Source: Myxococcales bacterium
GTDB taxonomy: Bacteria > Myxococcota_A > Polyangia > Haliangiales > Haliangiaceae
Direction: 5' to 3'
DNA: 64,000 nt
Assembly (NCBI GenBank): GCA_016707895.1
Contig: JADJGV010000009.1
Location: 186,001-250,000 of the forward strand
The notes beneath the pieces are model-generated. The model saw nothing but the letters and a program-made list of their open reading frames with translations, had not been told where the DNA came from and did no database searches. Shown here piece after piece: positions 55,803 to 63,584 of the stretch. The translations under genes were made by a program, and so were the position numbers. Position 1 is the first letter of the stretch. Every line of letters begins with the position of its first letter.

Positions 55803-57056
55803 ATGTTGCCGGTCGATCGCGACGACCCGACCAGCCGGATCTACGACTGGAACGAGAAGGACCGGGCGCGGCCGGCGGTGCGCAAGCCGCCGGGGCTGCT
55901 CGACGAGACCTTCCGCGACGGCCTGCAGGCGCCGGCGGTGCGCGACCCGGCGATCGACGACAAGCTGGCGCTGCTGCGGCTGATGGCGCGGCTCGGCGTC
56001 GACGCGGTCGACCTCGGGTTGCCGGGCGCCGGAGCCCGGGCCCGCGGCGACGTCGAGCGGCTCTTGCGGGCGATCCTCGAGGAGCGCCTGCCGCTGGTCC
56101 CCAACTGCGCGGCGCGCACGGTGCTGGCCGACGTCACGCCGATCATCGAGCTGTCCCAGCGCGTCGGCGCGGCGATCGAGGTGACGATGTTCATCGGCTC
56201 GAGCCCGATCCGCAGCCTGGCCGAGGGCTGGGATCTGGACGCGCTGGTGCGGCACACCCGCACCGCGGTGAGCGCGGTGGTCGCCGCCGGGCTGCCGGCG
56301 TCGTTCGTCACCGAGGACACCACCCGCAGCCACCCGGCGGCGCTCGACACGCTGTTCCGGGCGGCGATCGACGCCGGCGCGACCCGGCTGGTGCTGTGCG
56401 ACACCTGCGGCCACGCGACCCCCGACGGCGTGCGCAGCCTGATCGGGTTCACCCGCGGCGTGCTGCGCGCGCTCGACGTCGCCGATCGGGTGGCGGTCGA
56501 CTGGCACGGCCACGACGACCGCGGCCACGCGCTGGTCAACTCGCTGGTCGCGCTCGAGTGCGGCGTCGACCGCGTCCACGGCTGCGGCCTGGGGCTGGGC
56601 GAGCGCGCGGGCAACGCGCCGCTGGATCTGATCCTGCTCAACCTGCACCTCGCCGGGCTGCTCGATCCGGCGCGCCACGACGTCTCGTGCCTGGTCGAGT
56701 ACGTGCAGCGGGTCAGCGCCGCCACCGGCGTGCCGATCCCGTTCGACTACCCGCTGGCCGGGCGCGACGTGTTCCGGACCGCGACCGGCGTTCACGCCGC
56801 GGCGGTCGCGAAGGCCGAGGCCGCCGGCGACCTCGATCTGGCCGATCGGGTGTACTCGTCGGTGCCGGCCCGGGCGTTCGGCCGGCAGCAGGAGATCGCG
56901 GTCGGCCACTACAGCGGCAAGGCCAACGCGGCGTGGTGGCTCCGGCACCACGGCTACGCGGCGACCGACGACGAGGTGGCGCGGGTGCTGGGCGCGGCCA
57001 AGCGCGCCGATCGGGTGCTCACCGACGACGAGCTGCGCGCGGCGATCGCGGAGTAG
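55803..57056 (+). CDS. DRE-TIM metallolyase (2-isopropylmalate/homocitrate synthase-like)
   Basis: 417 aa, 4 bp after bcrD and thus probably in the same operon. It starts with LLDETFRDGLQ, a variant of the D-R-E motif (Phe for Leu). Then LVLCDTCGHATPDGV, DWHGHDDRGHALVNSLVALE (metal-binding HxH) and HGCGLGLGERAGNAPLDLIL. The C-terminal regulatory domain of LeuA is absent. It could be an acyl-CoA Claisen condensing enzyme or a lyase; its place suggests work on a dicarboxyl-CoA intermediate, but this is inference. Confidence 0.8.
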   Translation: MLPVDRDDPTSRIYDWNEKDRARPAVRKPPGLLDETFRDGLQAPAVRDPAIDDKLALLRLMARLGVDAVDLGLPGAGARARGDVERLLRAILEERLPLVPNCAARTVLADVTPIIELSQRVGAAIEVTMFIGSSPIRSLAEGWDLDALVRHTRTAVSAVVAAGLPASFVTEDTTRSHPAALDTLFRAAIDAGATRLVLCDTCGHATPDGVRSLIGFTRGVLRALDVADRVAVDWHGHDDRGHALVNSLVALECGVDRVHGCGLGLGERAGNAPLDLILLNLHLAGLLDPARHDVSCLVEYVQRVSAATGVPIPFDYPLAGRDVFRTATGVHAAAVAKAEAAGDLDLADRVYSSVPARAFGRQQEIAVGHYSGKANAAWWLRHHGYAATDDEVARVLGAAKRADRVLTDDELRAAIAE

Positions 57057-57065
57057 CGGGGCGGC

Positions 57066-57602
57066 TCAGCGCCTGGCGACGAACGACCAGTCGCCGCAGC
57101 GCTGCGCGCCGGCCTGGTCGGTGAGCACGGCGTGGGCGAGCAACGCGACCCCATCCAGGCCGGTGTCCTCGGTGATCGCGAACAGGCCCGCGGCGACCTG
57201 CTGGCCACCCTGATCGCTGAAGCCCATGCGGCCGCGATACAGCGCGAGCTCGGCGCCGCCGCGCGCGACGACCAGCTCGAGCTGCGGGTTGGTGGCGGCG
57301 GTGGGATCGGTGGGGTCGCCGGGGACGATGCCGGTCGTGGCGACGGCGAAGACCAGCATCGCCGACCCCTGCGGGCCGACGACCAGCGGCACCTCGGCGC
57401 CGGCGGCGGCGGCCTCGAAGCGGCGCACCTCGCCCAGCGCGCCGGTGCACGCCACGCCGGCGTCGGTGACGCAGCGGCCGATGGTCAGGCTCTGGGCGTC
57501 GCACGGCGGGGGCGCGTCGCGCGGCGGCGCGTCGACCGGCGCCGCGTCGGGACCCGCGCACGCGGCGGTGACGGTCGCGGCGATCACGGCCTCGCGGATC
57601 AT
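57066..57602 (-). CDS. Putative lipoprotein, unknown function
   Basis: 178 aa from ATG 57602. Signal and lipobox are at MIREAVIAATVTAAC. The mature part has PVDAPPRDAPPPCD, a spacer typical of myxobacterial lipoproteins, then a beta-rich domain with paired Cys (IGRCVTDAGVACTG, QRCGDWSFVARR). Its ATG overlaps the end of the gene upstream, so the two are co-transcribed. It converges on the bcr operon end, 9 bp away. Confidence 0.75.
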   Translation of the reverse strand: MIREAVIAATVTAACAGPDAAPVDAPPRDAPPPCDAQSLTIGRCVTDAGVACTGALGEVRRFEAAAAGAEVPLVVGPQGSAMLVFAVATTGIVPGDPTDPTAATNPQLELVVARGGAELALYRGRMGFSDQGGQQVAAGLFAITEDTGLDGVALLAHAVLTDQAGAQRCGDWSFVARR

Positions 57603-58309
57603 GGCACCTCCACCAGCAGCCAGGACTCGTACTCGCTCGGCGGCCGCCACACCATGACCGAGAAGGCCGCGCCGCTGAGGTTGGTCGAGCGCAGCACCAG
57701 CAGGTCGCCCGGGCCGGCGCTCGGATCGACGCCGGCCAGCACCCGCACGAACGGGTTGTAGCCGCTCTGCCCGGCCTCCTCGTCGATCGTGGTGGCGATG
57801 AGCTGCTCGCGGCCGTCTTGGCCACGCACCAGCAGCTCGTGGCGGGTGCGGCTGCCGGTCTCGTCGTAGTTGGGGATGTACAGCGCGACGTCGCCGGTCA
57901 CGTCGGCGCAGAGGTCGATCGCGAACTCGGCGTAGGCGCCGGGCCCGACCAGGAAGTGCTCGCCGTGGACCAGCGCGGCGGGGCCCAGCGGGCGCGGCTC
58001 CTCGCCGGGCTGCCACCGGCCGTCGCCGTTGGTGTCGTCGACGAACACGTCGTCGTCGCACAGCGCGGCGTCGGCGCCGTCGGACCCGGCCTCGTGCAAC
58101 AGCGGGTAGCGGCCGTCCGCGCGCGGCGTGCCCTGGTGCCCTTGCACGAACAGCCGGTGGCGCCCAGGCCCGGCCAGGCACACCGGCGCGGCGGTGATCG
58201 CGTCGGCGTCCGCGGTGACGCGGGCGTCGGCGTCACCGCCGGGTCCGGCCGGGGCCCCGCACGCGCCAAGGGCGAGCGCGGCGACGATCACCGGGGCGGC
58301 CCCGTGCAT
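57599..58309 (-). CDS. Putative lipoprotein with Ca-binding-like loop
   Basis: 236 aa from ATG 58309; a longer frame from a TTG at 58357 starts inside the operator box and is rejected. Lipobox ALGAC. The mature protein has an EF-hand-like DDTNGDGRWQPGEE, a beta-rich body (ALYIPNYDETGSRTRHELLV) and FVRVLAGVDPSAGPGDLLVL. Family unknown. The palindrome at 58344 is 34 nt from this ATG too, so this gene may be controlled together with the divergent cytochrome operon. Confidence 0.75.
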   Translation of the reverse strand: MHGAAPVIVAALALGACGAPAGPGGDADARVTADADAITAAPVCLAGPGRHRLFVQGHQGTPRADGRYPLLHEAGSDGADAALCDDDVFVDDTNGDGRWQPGEEPRPLGPAALVHGEHFLVGPGAYAEFAIDLCADVTGDVALYIPNYDETGSRTRHELLVRGQDGREQLIATTIDEEAGQSGYNPFVRVLAGVDPSAGPGDLLVLRSTNLSGAAFSVMVWRPPSEYESWLLVEVP

Positions 58310-58343
58310 CCCGTCACGCTGCCACGAGCCGGCGACGCGCGAG

Positions 58344-58357
58344 TTGACCTCGGTCAA
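58344..58357. promoter_or_regulatory. FNR/CRP-type operator shared by divergent genes
   Basis: TTGACCTCGGTCAA is a perfect palindrome of TTGAC-N4-GTCAA form. It is 34 nt from the lipoprotein ATG at 58309 and 35 nt from the cytochrome GTG at 58393. On the right side TAGGTT (58379-58384) fits the -10 place of a leaderless transcript. The spacing equals that of the boxes before oah and had. Confidence 0.65.
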
Positions 58358-58392
58358 GTCACGGCGCGGTCGCGCGGCTAGGTTGCTCGGGC

Positions 58393-61290
58393 GTGCACCG
58401 CCTCGTCTGGACGTCCTTGCTCGGCGCGCTCGCCGCGTGCCCGGCCGCGTCGGGCCCGGACCGGTTCCTCGACGAGGCCGCGCCGGTGCTCGAGCGCCGC
58501 TGCCTGGCGCCGGCCTGTCACGGCGTCGCGCCCGGCGCGATCGACGCCGGCGAGGTCGTCGATCGTCGGTACTTCTTCGTCGACGTCGACGGGCAGGGCC
58601 GCGTCCGGGATCCCGAGGCTGCGTACGCCAACGTCGTCGCGCGGATCAACACCGTCGAGGGCGCCGCCTGGTCGACGCTGTTGCGTAAGCCGCTGGCGCT
58701 GGCCGAGGGCGGGGTCGCCCACGCCGGCGGCCACCCGCTCGGCCGCGCCAGCGCGGACTGGCTGACCCTGCGGGCGTGGGTCGAGCGCGAGTCGGCGGGC
58801 GGCGAGGGCGAGCCGCGCGCCGCGCTGACGCCGCTGCAGACGCAGTTCGCCGACACCGTGCTGCCGGTGCTGCGCGATCGCGGCTGCATGCTGGCCCGCT
58901 GCCACGGCACCTCGCAGTTCGGCGGGCTGCCGCTGGTCCCGCCGATGGACGGCGCCGGGGGCGCGTTCTCGGTCGCCGAGATCCGCGCCAACCACCACAG
59001 CGCGCGGGCCAACCTCGCCCTGGTCGGGGACGCGGCGCGCTCCCGGCTGTTGCGCAAGGCGCTGCCGCTCGACGCCGGCGGCATCCCCCATCGCGGCGGC
59101 AACGACGGCTTCTTCCCCGCGGTCGGCGGGCGCGCGCCCATCGACGATCCCGGCGCCCAGGCGATCCTGGCGTGGGCGGGGGCCGAGCGCGCGGCGCTGG
59201 GGGCGCCCGCCGACGTGCAGGGTGTGGTGTTCGTGCGCGGTCCGATCGCGCCCCGCGCGCCGCTCGACCTCGACGCGTACCGGCCCGGCTCCGACGTGTG
59301 GCTCTACCCGGGCCTGACGCCGGGGGCGACGCCGGTCAACCTGACCGCGGCGGTCCACGCGGGGCCCGTCGAGATCCGCGATCCGGCGGTCAGCCACGAC
59401 GGCCGACGAGTCGCGTTCGCGATGCGCCGCAGCGTCGATGACTGCTTCGCCTTGTGGGAGATCGGCCTCGACGGCGCGGGGGCGCGGCAGCGCACCACCC
59501 CGCCGTGCGTCGCGACCCACCGCAGCCACGACCGCTGGCCTGCCTGGGGCCCCGGCGACCAGCTGTACTTTGCGTCGACCCGCGCCGGTCACCGCGACGA
59601 GACCGGCCGCCGCGCCGACGTCGAGCTGTACCGCCTCGACCACGCCGAGCAGCCGGTGCGGCTGACGTTCACGCCCACGCCCGAGCTGACGCCGAGCTTC
59701 CTCGCGACGGGCGAGTTCCGCGGCTCGCTGGCGTTCACCACCGTCCGCCAGCTGGCCAGCGGGCCGCGCGGCGCGGTGTTCCGCTTCCCGCCCGATCACG
59801 ATCGCGGCGCGCACCTGCAGCCGGAGTACCACCCGCACCACGGGCAGACCGCGCCGGCGCCGCTGGTGCTCGGCCTGCGCGAGCTGCCCGATGGACGCGA
59901 CGTCGCGATGCTGCTCGGCTTCGACGATCGCTGGCAGGGCGGGCGGCTGGCCGTCGTCGAGCGGCAGTTCGGCCCCGACGCCGCGACCGAGGCGGTGACG
60001 ATCGACGGCTTCCGCCACGCGTGGACGGTGGTGACGCCCGAGGCCGGGGCGGCCGGCGCGCCGCTCGATGGGCTGTGGCGCGATCCGGCGCCGCTCCCCG
60101 ACGGCGGTCTGGTGGTGGCGCACGCGCCGGGGCCGATCGACCTGGACGATCCGACCGCGGCGCCCGACACCGCGCTGACCCTCACCGCGATCATCGACGC
60201 CCGCGGTGGTCCGCGCCTGGGGGCGCCCACCGTGCTGTTCGACAGCCCGGGCCTGGCCGACGACCAACCGGCGATCGTGGTGGCGCGCCCGGACGAGGAC
60301 GACCCTCACCCGGACGCCTGGGACGACGCCGCGACCGGGCTGCTGCGCCACTCGGGCGTCGCGGCCAACGAGGCGATCAACCGCGCGCTGTCCCCGGTGA
60401 TCGCGCGCCCGATGCGCGCCGACGCCGCCGCGGTGCGGCTGCTGGCGTGGCCGACCTGGGACGACGTCCCGGCGGTGGATCCGGCGCTGATCGCCAACGG
60501 CGACCCGGCGTCGACGTGGTGGAGCAACGGCGTCCACCTGCCGCGCACGCCGCTCGACCAGCACGCGCTGGCCGCCGACGGCTCGATCGTGGCCGCCGTG
60601 CCCGCGCGGACGCCGCTCCAGCTGCAGGTGCTCGACGCCGACGGGCTCGCGATCGGCGCGCCGTCGCGGCTGTGGATCAACGTCCAGGGCGGCGAGAAGT
60701 TCCCGCAGGGCACGCAGCCGGAGCACTACCCGCGCTTGTGCGCCGGCTGTCACGGCGCGCTCGACGGCGATCCCGGCCACGCGCTCGGGCCGATCGAGCC
60801 CGACGCGATCACGATGGCGTCGGTGACGCAGGCGGCGTACCGGCGCGGCGATCCGCGGCGGCCGCTGCCGCCGGTGCGGCTCGGCGAGGGCGGCGCCAAG
60901 GACTTCGACTTCGGGCGCGATCTGGCGCCGAGCCTGGCGCGGTCGTGCGCGGTGGAGGGTTGCCACGCCGGCGCGGCGCCGGTCGGCGGCCTCGACCTGA
61001 CGCCGACGCCGACCGCGTACTACGACGCCGCCTACGAGGCGCTGCAGGCGTGGGGGCCGGGCTCGACCGGCGGCAAGCGCTACGTCGACGAGCGCGGCGC
61101 CAGCGCCCGCGGCTCGTACTTGATCGAGAAGCTGCTCGGCAAGGAGCTGGCTGCGCCGCGCGCGCTGGACTTCCGCTGCCCCCCTGCCGGCGCGGCGGTG
61201 CCGCCGCTCGACCCCGACGTGATCGCCGCCTTCGCCCAGTGGATCGACGGCGGCGCGGTCTACCGCGCGCCGCGGGTGGTGGTGCCATGA
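58393..61290 (+). CDS. HzsA-like lipoprotein cytochrome with CX4CH heme motifs
   Basis: 965 aa, GTG start, signal with LAAC lipobox. Heme-type motifs are CLAPACH (C37), CMLARCH (C165), CAGCH (C783) and CAVEGCH (C852); three are the rare CX4CH form and one is ordinary CXXCH. Residues about 290-650 form TolB-like propeller strands (RSHDRWPAWGPGDQLYFAST, ELYRLDHAEQPVRLTFTPTP). The segment INVQGGEKFPQGTQPEHYPR before CAGCH is typical of the HzsA-related family, named for hydrazine synthase alpha but mostly uncharacterised. Probably a periplasmic redox protein. ATGA overlap joins it to the next gene. Confidence 0.8.
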   Translation: MHRLVWTSLLGALAACPAASGPDRFLDEAAPVLERRCLAPACHGVAPGAIDAGEVVDRRYFFVDVDGQGRVRDPEAAYANVVARINTVEGAAWSTLLRKPLALAEGGVAHAGGHPLGRASADWLTLRAWVERESAGGEGEPRAALTPLQTQFADTVLPVLRDRGCMLARCHGTSQFGGLPLVPPMDGAGGAFSVAEIRANHHSARANLALVGDAARSRLLRKALPLDAGGIPHRGGNDGFFPAVGGRAPIDDPGAQAILAWAGAERAALGAPADVQGVVFVRGPIAPRAPLDLDAYRPGSDVWLYPGLTPGATPVNLTAAVHAGPVEIRDPAVSHDGRRVAFAMRRSVDDCFALWEIGLDGAGARQRTTPPCVATHRSHDRWPAWGPGDQLYFASTRAGHRDETGRRADVELYRLDHAEQPVRLTFTPTPELTPSFLATGEFRGSLAFTTVRQLASGPRGAVFRFPPDHDRGAHLQPEYHPHHGQTAPAPLVLGLRELPDGRDVAMLLGFDDRWQGGRLAVVERQFGPDAATEAVTIDGFRHAWTVVTPEAGAAGAPLDGLWRDPAPLPDGGLVVAHAPGPIDLDDPTAAPDTALTLTAIIDARGGPRLGAPTVLFDSPGLADDQPAIVVARPDEDDPHPDAWDDAATGLLRHSGVAANEAINRALSPVIARPMRADAAAVRLLAWPTWDDVPAVDPALIANGDPASTWWSNGVHLPRTPLDQHALAADGSIVAAVPARTPLQLQVLDADGLAIGAPSRLWINVQGGEKFPQGTQPEHYPRLCAGCHGALDGDPGHALGPIEPDAITMASVTQAAYRRGDPRRPLPPVRLGEGGAKDFDFGRDLAPSLARSCAVEGCHAGAAPVGGLDLTPTPTAYYDAAYEALQAWGPGSTGGKRYVDERGASARGSYLIEKLLGKELAAPRALDFRCPPAGAAVPPLDPDVIAAFAQWIDGGAVYRAPRVVVP

Positions 61291-61754
61291 CCGGCGCCCG
61301 CGCCGCGGGGCCGCTGGCGATCGTCGCCGGCTGCGCGCTCGAGCCGCCGCCGCCGGTGCCGCTGCCGGTGGGTGACGCCGCGGTGTTCGTGGCCCAGGCC
61401 GAGCCGGTGCTCGAGCGTCACTGCGCCGACGCCTCGTGCCACGCCGACGCCGACCGCGCGTTCGCGCTGTACAGCCCGGGGCGGCGCCGCGCCGATCCCG
61501 AGCGGCAGTTCCTCCACGAGCCGCTCACCGCGGACGAGCTGGCCGCCAACGCCCGCGCGGTCGCCGGCTTCGCGCTCGATCCGCTGCACGCCGGGACGGC
61601 GATCGACGCGTGCCTGGTGCTGTGCAAGCCGCTGGCGGTGACGGCCGGCGGGTGCGGCCACGTCCCCGGCCCGCTGTTCACCGGCGCCGATGAGCGCGAC
61701 TACCAGGCGCTGCGCGCCTACCTCGCGACCCTGCGCCTGCCGGAGGATCCGTGA
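61287..61754 (+). CDS. Small heme-motif lipoprotein
   Basis: 155 aa. Lipobox VAGC; one CX4CH motif, CADASCH, in a LERHCADASCH context that copies the start of the large cytochrome before it (LERRCLAPACH), so the two share a domain. More Cys in CLVLCKPL and GGCGH. It is likely a partner cytochrome or electron carrier. It overlaps both neighbours by 4 nt. Confidence 0.75.
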   Translation: MTGARAAGPLAIVAGCALEPPPPVPLPVGDAAVFVAQAEPVLERHCADASCHADADRAFALYSPGRRRADPERQFLHEPLTADELAANARAVAGFALDPLHAGTAIDACLVLCKPLAVTAGGCGHVPGPLFTGADERDYQALRAYLATLRLPEDP

Positions 61755-61960
61755 AGGTCGCGGCGCTGCTGATCGCGGGCGCGCTGGCGCTGGGTGGCTG
61801 CGTGCGGGTGCGACCGCACGAGCGGCAGACGCTGGCGCACCCGGCGCTGGCGCAGCCGCCGTGGCCCGACGCGCAGGCCGCGCAGGACCACGTCTACCAG
61901 GTGCGCGAGGGCAGCGAGGGCGCGGTCGGCGCCGGTGGAGGCGGATGCGGCTGCAACTGA
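61751..61960 (+). CDS. DUF4266 lipoprotein
   Basis: 69 aa, GTG start. Lipobox LGGC, then VRPHERQTLAHPALAQPPWP, DHVYQVREGSEGAVGAGGGG and a final CGCN: the complete signature of DUF4266 proteins, which end in GGGCGCN. The family nearly always comes with DUF3570, encoded next with a 16-nt overlap. It is exported and membrane-anchored; function unknown. Confidence 0.92.
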   Translation: MKVAALLIAGALALGGCVRVRPHERQTLAHPALAQPPWPDAQAAQDHVYQVREGSEGAVGAGGGGCGCN

Positions 61961-63036
61961 TCATCGCGGGCGCGGTGGCGCTGGCCGCCGCCGAGGCGCG
62001 GGCCCAGGCCGAGGTCGAGCCGGCGGCCGTGGCCGGGGTGCGGGTCTACGCCGACGACGACCACGTGACGGTGTGGAGCCCGAGCGCGCGGGCCACGGCG
62101 ACGCTGCCGCGCGGCGTGGTGGTCGACGCCCACGTCGTCATGGACGCGGTGACCGCGGCGTCGATCGACGTGACGTCGAGCGCGTCGCCGTACGCGTTCG
62201 CCGAGCGGCGGCTCGAGGGCGGCGGCGGCGTGGCGGTGCCGGTGGCGGCGCAGCAGCAGGTCGGCGCCACGGTGGTCGTCTCCGACGAGCACGACTACAC
62301 CTCGCTGCGGGTCGGCGGGCGCTGGCGCGGCGAGCTGGCGCGCCGCAACGCCACGCTCGAGCTCGGCTACACCGCCGGCTTCGATCAGGTCGGGCGGGCC
62401 GGCGATCCGACGTTCGCGCGCGACCGCCGCGAGCACCGCGGCGTCGTGAGCTTCACGCAGATCGTCGACCGCCGCGGCTACCTCGACCTCGTCGTCGAGG
62501 GCGTCCGCACCACCGGCTACCAGGCCAACCCCTACCGCTTCGTGCCGGTCACGATGGCCGGCGCGGTGGCCTACGCGCTGCCCGAGGCGGTGCCCACCAG
62601 CCGCGACGCGGTGGCGGCGCTGGTGCGGCTGCGGCGGGCGCTGGCGCCGGCGTGGTTCGCGCACGTCGACTACCGGCTGGCGCGCGACACCTGGGGCATC
62701 ACCAGCCACACCGGCTCGGCGCGCGTGGTGCGCGCGCTCGACGACGACGAGGTGCTGCTGGGCGCCGAGCTGCGCGGCTACCTGCAGGACGGCGCCAGCT
62801 TCCACCGCGCCAGCTACGCCGGCGAGCTGGGCGCGCCGGTGTGGCGCACCCGCGACCACGTGCTGGGCGCGATGCACACGCTCACCGTCGGCGCCACCGC
62901 CCAGGCGCGCCTGCCGTGGCGCGGGGCCCAGGCCACCGCCGCGGCGGCGTGGCTGCGGTTCGGCTGGGGCGACGATCTGCGCCAGCGCGACCGCGACGCC
63001 ATCGTCAGCAGCCTGACCGTGCTCGTCCCCCTGTGA
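61945..63036 (+). CDS. DUF3570 outer-membrane beta-barrel-like protein
   Basis: 363 aa. A signal peptide ends at AEARA-QAE. The start of the mature protein, VRVYADDDHVTVWSPSARAT, and DAVTAASIDVTSSAS are DUF3570 signatures. Alternating hydrophobic strands (NATLELGYTAGFDQVGRAGD, YLDLVVEGVRTTGYQ) suggest a beta-barrel. Function unknown; such genes occur with redox and FAD-transfer genes. Confidence 0.9.
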   Translation: MRLQLIIAGAVALAAAEARAQAEVEPAAVAGVRVYADDDHVTVWSPSARATATLPRGVVVDAHVVMDAVTAASIDVTSSASPYAFAERRLEGGGGVAVPVAAQQQVGATVVVSDEHDYTSLRVGGRWRGELARRNATLELGYTAGFDQVGRAGDPTFARDRREHRGVVSFTQIVDRRGYLDLVVEGVRTTGYQANPYRFVPVTMAGAVAYALPEAVPTSRDAVAALVRLRRALAPAWFAHVDYRLARDTWGITSHTGSARVVRALDDDEVLLGAELRGYLQDGASFHRASYAGELGAPVWRTRDHVLGAMHTLTVGATAQARLPWRGAQATAAAAWLRFGWGDDLRQRDRDAIVSSLTVLVPL

Positions 63037-63044
63037 GGTCCACC

Positions 63045-63584
63045 ATGCGCGCGCTGCTCCTCGCCTCCTGCCTCGTCACGATCTCGGCCTGCCCCGGACC
63101 GTCGCCGACGACCATCGACGCGCCGGACGATCTCGACTGCGGCGATCGGCTGACGCTGACGGTCCGTGCCCCGGTGGTCGGGTATCGCCCGATCGCCGAG
63201 GCCGGCGACGGCGCCGAGCTGGTGCTCGGCTTCCAGGGCTTTCGCTACGTCTACGTGCGGGGACGGCTCGACGCCGATCCCGGCGTGGTCAGCGCGGCGG
63301 TGCGGGTGACGCTGGACGGCGGGGCGCCGCGCTCGCAGCCGGTGCAGCCGGCCTTCGGCCCGGCCGCTGGCGGCGGCGTCGAGACCGTGCCGCTGCAGGT
63401 GTTCTTCAACGACGATCCGCTGCCCGGGTTGATCGATCATGGGGTCACGCTCGAGCTACGGCTCGGCTCGCGCTGCCTCGCCAGCGGCCACACCGTGCTG
63501 CGCTACGATCCGTCGTGCATCGAGGGGCCCGACGGCCAGCCGGTGTGCGACGGCGGCGACGGCGCGCCCGACGGGGGCCTGTGA
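63045..63584 (+). CDS. Putative lipoprotein, unknown function
   Basis: 179 aa. Signal MRALLLASCLVTISAC with an ISAC lipobox. A beta-rich domain has DCGDRLTLTVRAPVVGYRPI, QVFFNDDPLPGLIDHGVTLE and paired Cys (SRCLASG, PSCIEGPDGQPVCD). The tail DGGDGAPDGGL is Asp/Gly-rich. Its stop and the next ATG share one base (TGATG), so the operon continues. Confidence 0.8.
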   Translation: MRALLLASCLVTISACPGPSPTTIDAPDDLDCGDRLTLTVRAPVVGYRPIAEAGDGAELVLGFQGFRYVYVRGRLDADPGVVSAAVRVTLDGGAPRSQPVQPAFGPAAGGGVETVPLQVFFNDDPLPGLIDHGVTLELRLGSRCLASGHTVLRYDPSCIEGPDGQPVCDGGDGAPDGGL

